Positions 17,502 through 25,591 are shown, numbered from the stretch's first letter. The stretch is DNA of 64,000 bases from Flavobacterium erciyesense (GCF_018069925.1 NZ_JAGPXB010000009.1:62001-126000), one strand, 5' to 3'. Translations and numbers: made by a program. Notes: generated from the sequence alone by a model not told the origin.

Positions 17502-19107
17502 GTTCTCGAGGCGATTTTTTTTAAAATCAGCTGCGGCAGCAGTGTTGATTACTCCCTTTTTGCAAGCGTGTAAAGAGAAGGCATTGTCAATTATATTTCG
17601 AATCACAGGTACCAATCATGTTCTAGGGCACCGCTTACGCACCAAGAATTTCCCTAAGGTAAGCGAACAATTAAAAGTAAAATACCTGATTGTTGGAGGA
17701 GGGATTTCTGGTTTGAGTGCCGCGCGAGAATTCAGCAAACGAGGCGAAACTGATTTTTTACTCGTTGAACTTGAAAAAGAAGTTGGAGGCAATTCATCAA
17801 ACGGCGAAAACCAATATTCAAAGTTCCCTTTGGGAGCGCATTATTTGCCTTTGCCTAATAAATCCGATACTAAATTACTGCAGTTTTTGCACGAAGAAAA
17901 TATTATTCAGGTTTATGACTCCCAAGGTTTCCCTGTTTTTGATGAGGCTCAGTTGACTTTTGCCCCGAGCGAACGTTTATTTTACCGTAACAGTTGGCAA
18001 GAAGGATTGCTGCCGCGAATTGGGAATACACCCGAGGATGAAGCGCAAATGCTGCGTTTTTTTGAGCAAATGGAAAAGTTTCGACTCGCTAAAGGTGCAG
18101 ATGGGAAATATCTTTTTGATATCCCTTTGGTGAAATCCTCGATTGATGGTAAGACACGCGTGCTTGATCTAATTACTATGGCTGAGTGGTGCAATCAACA
18201 AAAATTTACTTCGTCTTTGCTTTTAGAATATATTAATTATTGTTGCCGAGACGATTTTGGTTTGGGTATCGAGTTTGTTTCTGCTTGGGCGGGAATTCAT
18301 TACTTCGCAGGGCGAAAACACGACAGTACTCCCAATAGCGCTGATACTGTTTTGACTTGGCCCGAAGGCAATGCCCGATTAGCGCAACACTTGAAAAAAT
18401 ATGTAAAAGGCAAAAGTTTACAATCGCATTTGGTATACGAAATAACTACTGAAAATAATGGCGTTGAAGTAAAGGTTTTTGATGCTTTGAACAATAAATC
18501 GATTCAAATTACTGCAGAAAAAGTCATGATGGCTTGTCCGCAATTTGTCAATCAATATTTGCTTCCTGAACGTAAAAAATTGGCTCAAGATTTTCATTAT
18601 GCACCCTGGTTGTTGGCCACTTTGGTCGTGACTGATTTGGGTGATAATGGCAGTTATCCGTTGTGTTGGGATAATGTTATTCAGGGTGCCAAAGGCTTGG
18701 GCTATATTAACGACCAACAACAATCCGTACAGCAAGTGCATGCTAAAAAGGTAATTACTTATTATTATAGTTTTTCAAGTGATAATTGCGCCAAAAGCCG
18801 AAAGGAGTTGTATTATAAAAACAAGGAACATTGGAAAAAATTAGTGTTTGACGATTTGCGTCTGGCTCATCCGGATATAGAATCGAAAACAGAGGAAATT
18901 AACGTACACTTATTAGGTCACGGAATGATTAGTCCGGTTCCGGGATTTATTTTTGGCAAAGCCAAAGCAGAAGCGGCCAAAGCTATAGATAATCGTATTT
19001 TCTTTGCTCACTCTGATTTGGCCGGAATTTCTATTTTTGAAGAAGCGTTTCATCAAGGCATTCAAGCCGTAAATCAAATACTCGATGCGTCAACCTTGGA
19101 TACATAA
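17479..19107 (+). CDS. Tat-exported FAD-dependent oxidoreductase (amine-oxidase-like)
   Basis: 542 residues from ATG 17479, which overlaps the previous gene by 23 bp. The N-terminus has a textbook twin-arginine signal, SRRFFLK (Arg11-Arg12), a hydrophobic stretch and LQAC (Cys31) resembling a lipobox, so a folded, FAD-loaded and perhaps lipidated periplasmic enzyme is predicted. The FAD site is YLIVGGGISGLSAA (Gly73, Gly75, Gly78) followed by EVGGNSS. The overall plan resembles the flavin amine oxidase/phytoene desaturase superfamily. An oxidoreductase acting on a polyamine made by this operon is a reasonable inference. The substrate is not shown. Confidence 0.82.
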   Translation: MKSGENYKFSRRFFLKSAAAAVLITPFLQACKEKALSIIFRITGTNHVLGHRLRTKNFPKVSEQLKVKYLIVGGGISGLSAAREFSKRGETDFLLVELEKEVGGNSSNGENQYSKFPLGAHYLPLPNKSDTKLLQFLHEENIIQVYDSQGFPVFDEAQLTFAPSERLFYRNSWQEGLLPRIGNTPEDEAQMLRFFEQMEKFRLAKGADGKYLFDIPLVKSSIDGKTRVLDLITMAEWCNQQKFTSSLLLEYINYCCRDDFGLGIEFVSAWAGIHYFAGRKHDSTPNSADTVLTWPEGNARLAQHLKKYVKGKSLQSHLVYEITTENNGVEVKVFDALNNKSIQITAEKVMMACPQFVNQYLLPERKKLAQDFHYAPWLLATLVVTDLGDNGSYPLCWDNVIQGAKGLGYINDQQQSVQQVHAKKVITYYYSFSSDNCAKSRKELYYKNKEHWKKLVFDDLRLAHPDIESKTEEINVHLLGHGMISPVPGFIFGKAKAEAAKAIDNRIFFAHSDLAGISIFEEAFHQGIQAVNQILDASTLDT

Positions 19108-20104
19108 GCCACTCACGGATGGCATTTTTATATTGGCTCCAGCTTTTTTTGTATCGTTGTTGGTCATTATTTTTCATGATGCCTTCCGAGTTATTGAGGA
19201 CCAATATTCTTTTTATACCTGGCTTTTTTTGATTGTTTTTATAGATGTAGCGCACGTTTATGCTACACTTTTTAAAACGTATTTTGTTCCTGAAGCTTTC
19301 AAGGCGCGTCGTACGTTGTTGCTGGTTTTACCTTTAGTGTGTTTTTTGATTGGGATGCTGCTTTTTAGTTTTGGTAGTACTGTTTTTTGGTCGTGTTTGG
19401 CCTACATCGCGGTCTATCATTTTATCAGACAACAGTATGGTTTCATGCGGCTGTATTCGCTATTAGAAACGAAAACAAAGTGGACTGTGTTTTTTGATAA
19501 TTTGTTTATTTATACCGCAACTGTTTATCCGATGTTGTATTGGTTTTTATCAAGTCCGCGTGCTTTTACATGGTTTACGGAACATGATTTTTTTAGAGTA
19601 GAAAACAGCTTTGCTCTCGAAGTATTGGGATGGATTTATGGCTTTATACTCTTGTTTTATGTGCTTCGAACGGCTTTTCAAACCTACCAACAAAAGTTTT
19701 TTAATCTTCCAAAAAACGCCATTATTGTAGGTACATTTTTATCTTGGTATTTAGGAATTGTGCATTACAACAATGATCTCATTTTTACTTTGCTTAATGT
19801 AGTAGCGCACGGAATTCCGTATATGGCGCTCATTTATCTTAACGAAATACATCTTAAGAAAAGCCGAACTTCTGGAATTGTCGCTTTTGCCAAAGGTGGT
19901 AAAGGTTGGCTTGTTTTTATTGGAGTACTATTGTTGATAGCCTTTTCAGAAGAATATTTATGGGAAGTTTTAGTTTGGCAAGAACATTTTTCAAGTGCTA
20001 GTTTAGATATGGCGCAATGGCAAATTATAATCGTTCCTCTATTGACGGTGCCACAATTTACCCATTATCTATTAGACGGATTTATTTGGAAATCCAATAA
20101 ATAA
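19085..20104 (+). CDS. Polytopic membrane protein closing the SpeD/DUF350 operon
   Basis: 339 residues with eight or nine hydrophobic segments. Possible functional His motifs lie within or near helices: DVAHVYAT (~residues 55-62), YHFIRQQYGFMRLYS (~115-129), VHYNNDL, VAHGIPY and FTHYLLDGFIWK near the C-terminus. Several spaced His residues in a membrane protein suggest a metal site, as in membrane di-iron enzymes or heme proteins, but I cannot name a family with certainty. It overlaps the FAD protein gene by 23 bp and is the last gene before a terminator. It may be the electron partner or substrate handler of the oxidoreductase (inference). Confidence 0.75.
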   Translation: MRQPWIHKPLTDGIFILAPAFFVSLLVIIFHDAFRVIEDQYSFYTWLFLIVFIDVAHVYATLFKTYFVPEAFKARRTLLLVLPLVCFLIGMLLFSFGSTVFWSCLAYIAVYHFIRQQYGFMRLYSLLETKTKWTVFFDNLFIYTATVYPMLYWFLSSPRAFTWFTEHDFFRVENSFALEVLGWIYGFILLFYVLRTAFQTYQQKFFNLPKNAIIVGTFLSWYLGIVHYNNDLIFTLLNVVAHGIPYMALIYLNEIHLKKSRTSGIVAFAKGGKGWLVFIGVLLLIAFSEEYLWEVLVWQEHFSSASLDMAQWQIIIVPLLTVPQFTHYLLDGFIWKSNK

Positions 20105-20109
20105 ACTCC

Positions 20110-20141
20110 AAAAAAAAGCCCTGACGAATCAGGACTTTTTG
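20110..20141 (+). terminator. Terminator of the SpeD/DUF350 operon
   Basis: Stem AGCCCTGA / TCAGGACT (one mismatch) with a CGAA loop, flanked by A and T runs, 6 bp after the last stop. It lies between convergent genes and may act in both directions. Confidence 0.8.
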
Positions 20142-20148
20142 CGTTATT

Positions 20149-20934
20149 TTAAGTTGTCATCAAGTGTTCGACTTGTAATTGCTCTTCGATGGCATCCCAA
20201 AGCCCGATGCGTTTTTCTAATGCTTGTTTCGAAACTTTTTCAACATCTGACCATTTTTGAGCATCATTACCACACAATTCAGTGATCATTGTCATGGCCA
20301 TTGGTCCGTGTTCGTCGGCATCAAGTTCAATATGTCTTTCAAAATAATAGATAAGTTTACTCAAGTCGGTTTCAGGGAAGTTAGCTTGAAAATTTCTCAA
20401 GATTTCAGTAAACATGCTCGGAATCAAATCTTCTCTTCCGAAAGTAAAAGCGGCTGCAATTTCATGTGCTTTTCCTTCTTCGATTACTCGGAAGGTAAAA
20501 TCTAAAAATGCTTTAATATTCGGATGAAGATTGCTGGTTTTAATTGCAACAAAAATGTTTTTTAACGAATCTACTTCTTGCAAAAAAGCTTTGATGCCAT
20601 TAGTATCTGCTTGGCATGCTTCCATCGCCTCAATATACATTTCGTAATGGCTAGAACGTTTTCCGTCTAAAGTCAAATCAGACTCTTCCGCCAACACGAT
20701 TTCATTGATTAAATATCTCGTCTCCGGATTTGGTGTAGCAAACCATGGAGTAGAGGTACAAGTCAATTTAGATTGTAGTGCTTTTAAAAGCGACATAAAG
20801 TCCCAAACTGCGTAAACATGATTTTCTAGAAAACATTGTAAATCAGCAATTGTTTTTACTTTATTATAGAGCGAATGTTGTAACAATAGTTCTTTTTGGG
20901 GCTGAATACTATTGTTGATGGTAGCAATATTCAT
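20149..20934 (-). CDS. DUF3050 protein, heme-oxygenase-like fold
   Basis: 261 residues, mostly helical. It matches the DUF3050 pattern: FLENHVYAVWDFMSLLKALQ near the N-terminus and a repeated E/H layout (HYEMYIEAME, EEGKAHEIAAAFTFGRED, HIELDADEHGP). Spaced Glu and His residues on helices match the heme-oxygenase-like di-iron oxidase superfamily. A metal-dependent oxygenase activity is possible but not established. There is no signal peptide, so it is cytoplasmic. It lies downstream of an acyl-CoA dehydrogenase gene, but the terminator between them suggests separate transcripts. Confidence 0.8.
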   Translation of the reverse strand: MNIATINNSIQPQKELLLQHSLYNKVKTIADLQCFLENHVYAVWDFMSLLKALQSKLTCTSTPWFATPNPETRYLINEIVLAEESDLTLDGKRSSHYEMYIEAMEACQADTNGIKAFLQEVDSLKNIFVAIKTSNLHPNIKAFLDFTFRVIEEGKAHEIAAAFTFGREDLIPSMFTEILRNFQANFPETDLSKLIYYFERHIELDADEHGPMAMTMITELCGNDAQKWSDVEKVSKQALEKRIGLWDAIEEQLQVEHLMTT

Positions 20935-20954
20935 GTGTGGAAATTTTTTGTAAA

Positions 20955-20985
20955 GATAAAAAAGCTTCTTGTTTCCAAGAAGCTT
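20955..20985 (-). terminator. Rho-independent terminator after the acyl-CoA dehydrogenase gene
   Basis: A perfect 10-bp stem (AAGCTTCTTG / CAAGAAGCTT) with a 4-nt loop is followed on the minus strand by a T run. It lies 41 bp after the stop of the gene ending at 21026. Confidence 0.9.
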
Positions 20986-21025
20986 CTATTATCATTTTTA
21001 AGTATACTTTAATAAACGTTTATTA

Positions 21026-22204
21026 CTACTTAAAAGCAGGAATATCGGTGATGTCCATACCTGTAATAAGTAAGTGAATATCGTGTGTTCCTTCATAAGT
21101 AATTACGGATTCTAAGTTCATCATGTGGCGCATGATAGAGTATTCACCCGTAATTCCCATTCCGCCTAGAATTTGTCTGGCTTCACGAGCTATATTGATT
21201 GCCATCTCAACGTTGTTTCTTTTGGCCATTGAAATTTGTGCTGTAGTAGCTCTTCCTTCGTTTCTTAAAACACCAAGTCTCCAAGTTAGTAATTGTGCTT
21301 TGGTGATTTCGGTAATCATTTCCGCCAATTTCTTTTGTTGCAATTGGGTTCCTGCAATAGGTTTGTCAAATTGAATACGCTCTTTGGCATAACGCAAAGC
21401 CGTATCATAACAATCCATAGCAGCACCAATAGCACCCCAAGCAATTCCGTAGCGAGCCGAGTCTAAGCAACCAAGTGGCGCGCCTAGACCAGATTTATTT
21501 GGTAAAAGGTTTTCTTTTGGAACCTTCACGTTGTCAAAAATTAATTCTCCTGTAGACGAAGCACGAAGCGACCATTTGTTATGCGTTTCTGGAGTGGTGA
21601 ATCCTTCCATACCGCGCTCTACAATTAAACCGTGAATTCTGCCTTCTTCATTTTTAGCCCAAACTACGGCGATATCAGCAAACGGAGCATTAGAAATCCA
21701 CATTTTGGCACCATTTAAAAGGTAATGGTCGCCCATGTCCTTAAAGTTGGTAGTCATTCCGCCAGGATTAGATCCATGATCAGGTTCGGTCAAGCCAAAA
21801 CAACCCATGTATTCTCCTGTAGCTAATTTTGGTAAATATTTCATGCGTTGCTCTTCGTTACCATATTTCCAAATAGGATACATCACTAACGATGATTGTA
21901 CAGATGAAGTAGAACGAACACCAGAATCTCCGCGCTCAATTTCTTGCATTATCAAACCGTAGGATATTTGGTCTAAACCAGCACCGCCATATTCAACAGG
22001 AATGTACGGACCAAAACCACCAATTTCACCCAAACCTTTGATAATTTGTTTCGGGAATTCAGCACGTTGTGCGTAGTCTTCAATAATAGGCGATACTTCT
22101 TTTTTTACCCAAGCACGTGCAGAATCGCGCACTAGTTTGTGTTCTTCGGTTAGTAAATCGTCTAAGTTATAATAATCTGGTGATTGAAATAAGTCTGGTT
22201 TCAT
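21026..22204 (-). CDS. Acyl-CoA dehydrogenase, glutaryl-CoA dehydrogenase-like
   Basis: 392 residues with the acyl-CoA dehydrogenase fold: helical N-domain, beta-domain with CFGLTEPDHGSNP, and C-terminal helical bundle. The catalytic base is Glu371 in TYEGTHDIH, the motif and position of glutaryl-CoA dehydrogenase (Glu370 in the human enzyme). SGVRSTSSVQSSLVM contains the Arg that binds the distal carboxylate of glutaryl-CoA. The enzyme should oxidise and decarboxylate glutaryl-CoA to crotonyl-CoA, passing electrons to ETF. The gene is monocistronic, with its own -7 element and terminator, and no other lysine-degradation gene lies beside it. Confidence 0.92.
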   Translation of the reverse strand: MKPDLFQSPDYYNLDDLLTEEHKLVRDSARAWVKKEVSPIIEDYAQRAEFPKQIIKGLGEIGGFGPYIPVEYGGAGLDQISYGLIMQEIERGDSGVRSTSSVQSSLVMYPIWKYGNEEQRMKYLPKLATGEYMGCFGLTEPDHGSNPGGMTTNFKDMGDHYLLNGAKMWISNAPFADIAVVWAKNEEGRIHGLIVERGMEGFTTPETHNKWSLRASSTGELIFDNVKVPKENLLPNKSGLGAPLGCLDSARYGIAWGAIGAAMDCYDTALRYAKERIQFDKPIAGTQLQQKKLAEMITEITKAQLLTWRLGVLRNEGRATTAQISMAKRNNVEMAINIAREARQILGGMGITGEYSIMRHMMNLESVITYEGTHDIHLLITGMDITDIPAFK

Positions 22205-22226
22205 GGTTTAGTACTTTTTATAGCTA

Positions 22227-22234
22227 CAAATTTA
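22227..22234 (-). promoter_or_regulatory. -7 element for the glutaryl-CoA dehydrogenase-like gene
   Basis: Reads TAAATTTG on the minus strand, 22 bp before the ATG at 22204. Confidence 0.5.
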
Positions 22235-22371
22235 CATAAAGAAATATAACAAAACCATTAACAATTGTTATATTTTTATAATTTGAGGCTAGTTTGAAGT
22301 TTAAAAGTACAAACAATGAGTCAAATACATTGCGCAATTTGAAAATTTGGGATTTGTTTAAACGAAGTTTT

Positions 22372-23085
22372 TTACATCTTCAAATAAAAATCCTTTGTCA
22401 AGGCAATATATTCTGGAGTGTAAATGTGTCTTTCAGTTTCGATAATTAATTCGTCAACTGTATAATCAATAGTTTCTTTTCGAGTAAATGCGAGTAAACT
22501 ACGTTTGATTTCAGTGGTTGGTGTTCCTTTTACACGAGTAATTTTTAAGGGATATAACTGGTATTCATTGGCCAAAGCAATAAAGTTACCTTCTTCTTTG
22601 TAAGGAATGATTACGGAGAATATTCCGTTTTCAGATAGTAATAAATCTGCAGCCTCAATCAATTCGTCAAAAGGCATAGCATCAGCAAAACGGGCCAAAT
22701 CACGCTGCTCATTTTCCGTTTTGTAATCTTCGGTATAAAAGGGAGGATTGGATACAATTATATCGTACTCGTCCTCAGGTTCTTCAACAAATTCATCTAG
22801 ACCAGCATGATAACAAAATAAACGATCGCTCCAAGATGAATTTTCGAAATTATCTGTTGCTTGCTCATACGCATCCTCGTCAATCTCTAAAGCATCAATT
22901 TGTTCAGCGTTGCTTCTTTGCGCAAGCATCAATGCAATGATTCCAGTTCCGGCACCAATATCTAAAATACTAAAAGGATTATTGGTTATAGGAGTCCAAG
23001 CGCCAAGAAGAACTCCATCAGTGCCAATTTTCATAGCACATCGGTCTTGTTCAACTGTGAATTGTTTGAATTGGAATTTAGACAT
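22372..23085 (-). CDS. tRNA1(Val) (adenine37-N6)-methyltransferase (YfiC/TrmN6 type)
   Basis: 237 residues with a class I methyltransferase fold: N-terminal FKQFTVEQDRCAMKIGTDGVLLGAW, SAM loop LDIGAGTGIIALMLAQR, acidic EIDEDAYEQA, and the N6-adenine motif NPPFY in IIVSNPPFY. The NPPY-type motif with the preceding KIGTDG signature is diagnostic of YfiC, which methylates A37 of tRNA1-Val. It is downstream of rpsP and rimM on the same strand, but a 19-bp perfect inverted repeat separates it from rimM and may reduce read-through. Confidence 0.92.
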   Translation of the reverse strand: MSKFQFKQFTVEQDRCAMKIGTDGVLLGAWTPITNNPFSILDIGAGTGIIALMLAQRSNAEQIDALEIDEDAYEQATDNFENSSWSDRLFCYHAGLDEFVEEPEDEYDIIVSNPPFYTEDYKTENEQRDLARFADAMPFDELIEAADLLLSENGIFSVIIPYKEEGNFIALANEYQLYPLKITRVKGTPTTEIKRSLLAFTRKETIDYTVDELIIETERHIYTPEYIALTKDFYLKM

Positions 23086-23102
23086 GAAAATAAGATAAAT
23101 TA

Positions 23103-23164
23103 AACCATTAAGAAATTAAGGGAATTGAGAGAAAAATTTAATGAACCTTAATTTCTTAATGGTT
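23103..23164. repeat. Perfect 19-bp inverted repeat between rimM and trmN6
   Basis: Arms 23103-23121 and 23146-23164 (AACCATTAAGAAATTAAGG and its complement) are separated by 24 nt. The arm sequence is A+T-rich and resembles a common flavobacterial intergenic phrase. It may act as a weak terminator or RNA processing hairpin for the rpsP-rimM transcript. Confidence 0.8.
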
Positions 23165-23175
23165 CAAAAAACAAA

Positions 23176-23700
23176 TTATAGGTACATTTCAATTAACCCT
23201 TCTGGTAAATCCATGATCACTTTTTTGTTTTCACGATCTATCTTAATCAAAAAATGGTCAATCATAGGGATTAAGATTTCAGTTCCTTTATTGAGCACTT
23301 CAAAAAGAGGTTGTGCAGTAGTGTCGTTAATCGATTCTATTTTTCCAACAATGCCAAGGCGTTTGTCTTCAACTTCAAAACCAATTACTTCGTGAAAATA
23401 GAATTTGTTACCGCTAAGTTTTGGTAACATTTTTAGAGGTAAGTACAAATCGTTACCAACAATAGCATCGGCGTCTTCCTCAGTATTGACATCTTCAAAA
23501 CGAATGCGAAGAAAGTCATTTTTGTGCAGCGAACTGCTTTCAATAAAAAAAGGAACCAAGTGTTTGTTGCATTCAACAAACACTGATTCCAGATTTTCGT
23601 ATAACTCGGGTTCGTCCGTGTCTAAATAGGCAAGAACTTCCCCTTTGAAACTAAATTTTTTAGCGATTTTACCTAAGTAGAAACAATCTTCTTTACGCAT
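23176..23700 (-). CDS. rimM: Ribosome maturation factor RimM
   Basis: 174 residues: N-terminal RimM barrel (CFYLGKIAKKFSFKGEVLAYLDTD), then the PRC-barrel half (NKFYFHEVIGFEVEDK..LGIVGKIESI, TEILIPMIDHFLIKIDRENKKVIMDLPEGL). RimM binds S19 and helps late 30S head assembly. The gene follows rpsP by 15 bp, the classic rpsP-rimM order, although trmD, usual in many bacteria, is absent here. Length is normal. Confidence 0.97.
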   Translation of the reverse strand: MRKEDCFYLGKIAKKFSFKGEVLAYLDTDEPELYENLESVFVECNKHLVPFFIESSSLHKNDFLRIRFEDVNTEEDADAIVGNDLYLPLKMLPKLSGNKFYFHEVIGFEVEDKRLGIVGKIESINDTTAQPLFEVLNKGTEILIPMIDHFLIKIDRENKKVIMDLPEGLIEMYL

Positions 23701-23715
23701 CGTCGCTAGTTAAAA

Positions 23716-24264
23716 TTATGCTTCAGTAGTTTCGTTGTTTTCTTCAGTTGCAGGAGCTTCTTCAGCTTCAACTTCTTCAGTTGCAGGAGTTGCAGCAGCA
23801 ATTGCGTCAGCCTCTGCTTGTGCAGCAGCAGCTAAACGTTTAGCGTTAACTTCTTGTTCTGCTTTTAATGCTTTTGCTTTAACATCAGCTTGAGCTTTTG
23901 TTAAACCTTCTTTTTTAGCATCAACTTTACCAGCTTTTGCCTCTAACCAAGCAGCTAATTTAGCATCAGCTTGTTCTTGAGTTAAAGCTCCTTTACGAAT
24001 ACCTCCATCAAGGTGGTGCTTCAATAAAGCTCCTTTGTAAGAAAGGATTGCTCTAGCAGTATCAGTTGGTTGTGCACCATTGTGCAACCATTTTACAGCG
24101 CTATCTAAATTTAATTCGATAGTTGCAGGGTTTGTGTTTGGATTGTAAGTACCAATTTTTTCAAGGTATTTACCATCTCTTTTTGAGCGAGCGTCTGCTG
24201 CTACAACCCAGTAAAAAGGTTTTTGTTTTTTACCGTGTCTTTGTAATCTAATTTTTACTGACAT
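23716..24264 (-). CDS. rpsP: 30S ribosomal protein S16, with long C-terminal extension
   Basis: 182 residues. The first ~80 are typical S16 (MSVKIRLQRHGKKQKPFYWVV..., IGTYNPNT, LDSAVKWLHNGAQPTDTARAIL). The remaining ~100 are an Ala/Glu/Lys-rich extension with probable helical character, ending in a Glu-rich tail (VEAEEAPATEENNETTEA). S16 is an early 30S assembly protein. The extension is common in Bacteroidota S16, and its role is not known to me. It is the first gene of the rpsP-rimM unit, with a -7 element 50 bp upstream. Confidence 0.98.
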   Translation of the reverse strand: MSVKIRLQRHGKKQKPFYWVVAADARSKRDGKYLEKIGTYNPNTNPATIELNLDSAVKWLHNGAQPTDTARAILSYKGALLKHHLDGGIRKGALTQEQADAKLAAWLEAKAGKVDAKKEGLTKAQADVKAKALKAEQEVNAKRLAAAAQAEADAIAAATPATEEVEAEEAPATEENNETTEA

Positions 24265-24313
24265 AATCGTGTGATTAAATTTTGAGGTACTCGACCTCGA
24301 TTAATTAAGGGTG

Positions 24314-24321
24314 CAAAGATA
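24314..24321 (-). promoter_or_regulatory. -7 element for rpsP
   Basis: Reads TATCTTTG on the minus strand, 49 bp before the rpsP ATG at 24264. Confidence 0.5.
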
Positions 24322-24435
24322 CATTTTTTCTAGATAAATACTACTGTTGCTAATAATTTTATGAAGTTGAGTTGGTTAGCGTAGCGATTTTATAAAAAGA
24401 CCAGTTGTTTTATGCTTTTTAATGCAGTATTGTTT

Positions 24436-24443
24436 TATTTTTG
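24436..24443 (+). promoter_or_regulatory. -7 element for the small lipoprotein gene
   Basis: TATTTTTG lies 20 bp before the ATG at 24464. It supports the internal start over the longer ORF. Confidence 0.45.
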
Positions 24444-24463
24444 TTTTTCAAAAGCATTTAAAA

Positions 24464-24931
24464 ATGAAAAAATTTTCGGTTCTATTGTTTCTGGTATTAG
24501 CTTTATCTAGCTGTGAAGAGGATATTCGTTTTAATAATCCTTCGATGCAGGCTTTAAAAGACAATGTTTTTTGGCGAGCGTTGAATACAACAGCTAGTGT
24601 ACAAGCAGATGGTACCTTATTAATTGAGGGACAAACAAGAGACGAAATCTTTCAATTGCAAACGGCTGAGACTGCTATAAAACGTTATGTTTTAGGGGAG
24701 GGAAATGCAAGTAATGTGACTTACAAAATTATAGCTACTGAAGGTCAATTTGAATATGAAACAGGAACTAATGCTGCAAGTGGTCAAATTGTAATTACCG
24801 AGTATGACACAGCTGCTAAAACTGTTTCTGGAACATTTCGTTGTAGCGTTGAAAGTGCTAGCGGAAGTCCTCTGGTAGGAAACACCGTGGTTTTCAGAGA
24901 AGGTGTTTTTTATAAAATACCAATTAAATAA
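24464..24931 (+). CDS. Small lipoprotein, DUF6252-like
   Basis: 155 residues from ATG 24464. The upstream 14 codons are excluded because MKKFSVLLFLVLALSSC is a perfect lipoprotein signal with lipobox LSSC. The mature region starts EEDIRFNNPSMQALKDNVFWRAL and continues as a beta-rich domain (GQIVITEYDTAAKTVSGTFRC, NTVVFREGVFYKIPI). It resembles DUF6252-type lipoproteins of Flavobacteriaceae, which have no assigned function. The gene stands alone. Confidence 0.8.
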   Translation: MKKFSVLLFLVLALSSCEEDIRFNNPSMQALKDNVFWRALNTTASVQADGTLLIEGQTRDEIFQLQTAETAIKRYVLGEGNASNVTYKIIATEGQFEYETGTNAASGQIVITEYDTAAKTVSGTFRCSVESASGSPLVGNTVVFREGVFYKIPIK

Positions 24932-25064
24932 GTAACGTTATAAAGCGAAAAGGTAAAGTGTTTTTTAAGTACTTTGACTGAGCTTTATGGGAACGGTTTT
25001 GTTGAACGTATTAAAATAAAATCACAAATAAGCTAATATGTAGTAGATTAGAGAAAATTAGCAC

Positions 25065-25072
25065 TACATTTG
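25065..25072 (+). promoter_or_regulatory. -7 element for the RRM protein gene
   Basis: TACATTTG (TAnnTTTG) lies 23 bp before the ATG at 25096. Confidence 0.55.
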
Positions 25073-25095
25073 TTGTATTATTTAAATAAGTACAT

Positions 25096-25446
25096 ATGAA
25101 CATTTTTGTTGGAAGCCTTCCATTCAGTATTGAGGAAGCAGATTTAAGAGAGTCTTTCGAGGCTTACGGAGCAGTAGATTCAGTTAAAATTATCTCAGAT
25201 AAATTTACAGGAAGAAGTAAAGGATTCGGTTTTGTTGAGATGCCAAATGATGACGATGCTCAAAAAGCTATTGACGAATTGAACGGAGCGACTGTTCAAG
25301 GACGTGCAATTGTTGTAAACAAATCTGAGCCTAAACCAGAAGGTGAAAGAAGAAGTTTTAACAACAACCGTGGTGGTGATTCACGCGGTGGTTACGGAAA
25401 CAACCGTGGTGGAGATAGCCGTGGTGGAGACAGAGGAAGATATTAA
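25096..25446 (+). CDS. RNA-binding protein, single RRM with RGG tail
   Basis: 116 residues. RRM with RNP2 (IFVGSL, residues 3-8) and RNP1 (KGFGFVEM), preceded by VDSVKIISDKFTGRS. The C-terminal ~35 residues are Gly/Arg/Asn repeats (NNRGGDSRGG type), giving an unstructured RGG-like tail. Such small RRM proteins are common in Bacteroidota, where Hfq is often absent, and may act as post-transcriptional regulators or cold-shock RNA chaperones; that role is inferred. The gene is monocistronic with its own -7 element and terminator. Confidence 0.95.
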   Translation: MNIFVGSLPFSIEEADLRESFEAYGAVDSVKIISDKFTGRSKGFGFVEMPNDDDAQKAIDELNGATVQGRAIVVNKSEPKPEGERRSFNNNRGGDSRGGYGNNRGGDSRGGDRGRY

Positions 25447-25466
25447 TATTTTTTTCAATCATATAA

Positions 25467-25499
25467 AAAAAGGTGTTCATGAAAATGAGCACCTTTTTT
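25467..25499 (+). terminator. Rho-independent terminator after the RRM gene
   Basis: A 13-bp stem (AAAAGGTGTTCAT / ATGAGCACCTTTT, one wobble) with a GAAA loop is followed by T residues. Confidence 0.9.
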
Positions 25500-25591
25500 G
25501 TTGCGGTTAATTTGTTGAAAAAAGAAATAAGTGCTAGCTGTAAAAGTGTTGTTTTGAAGTTTAGTATTGCTAGCACTCTCTTTTTTAATTG

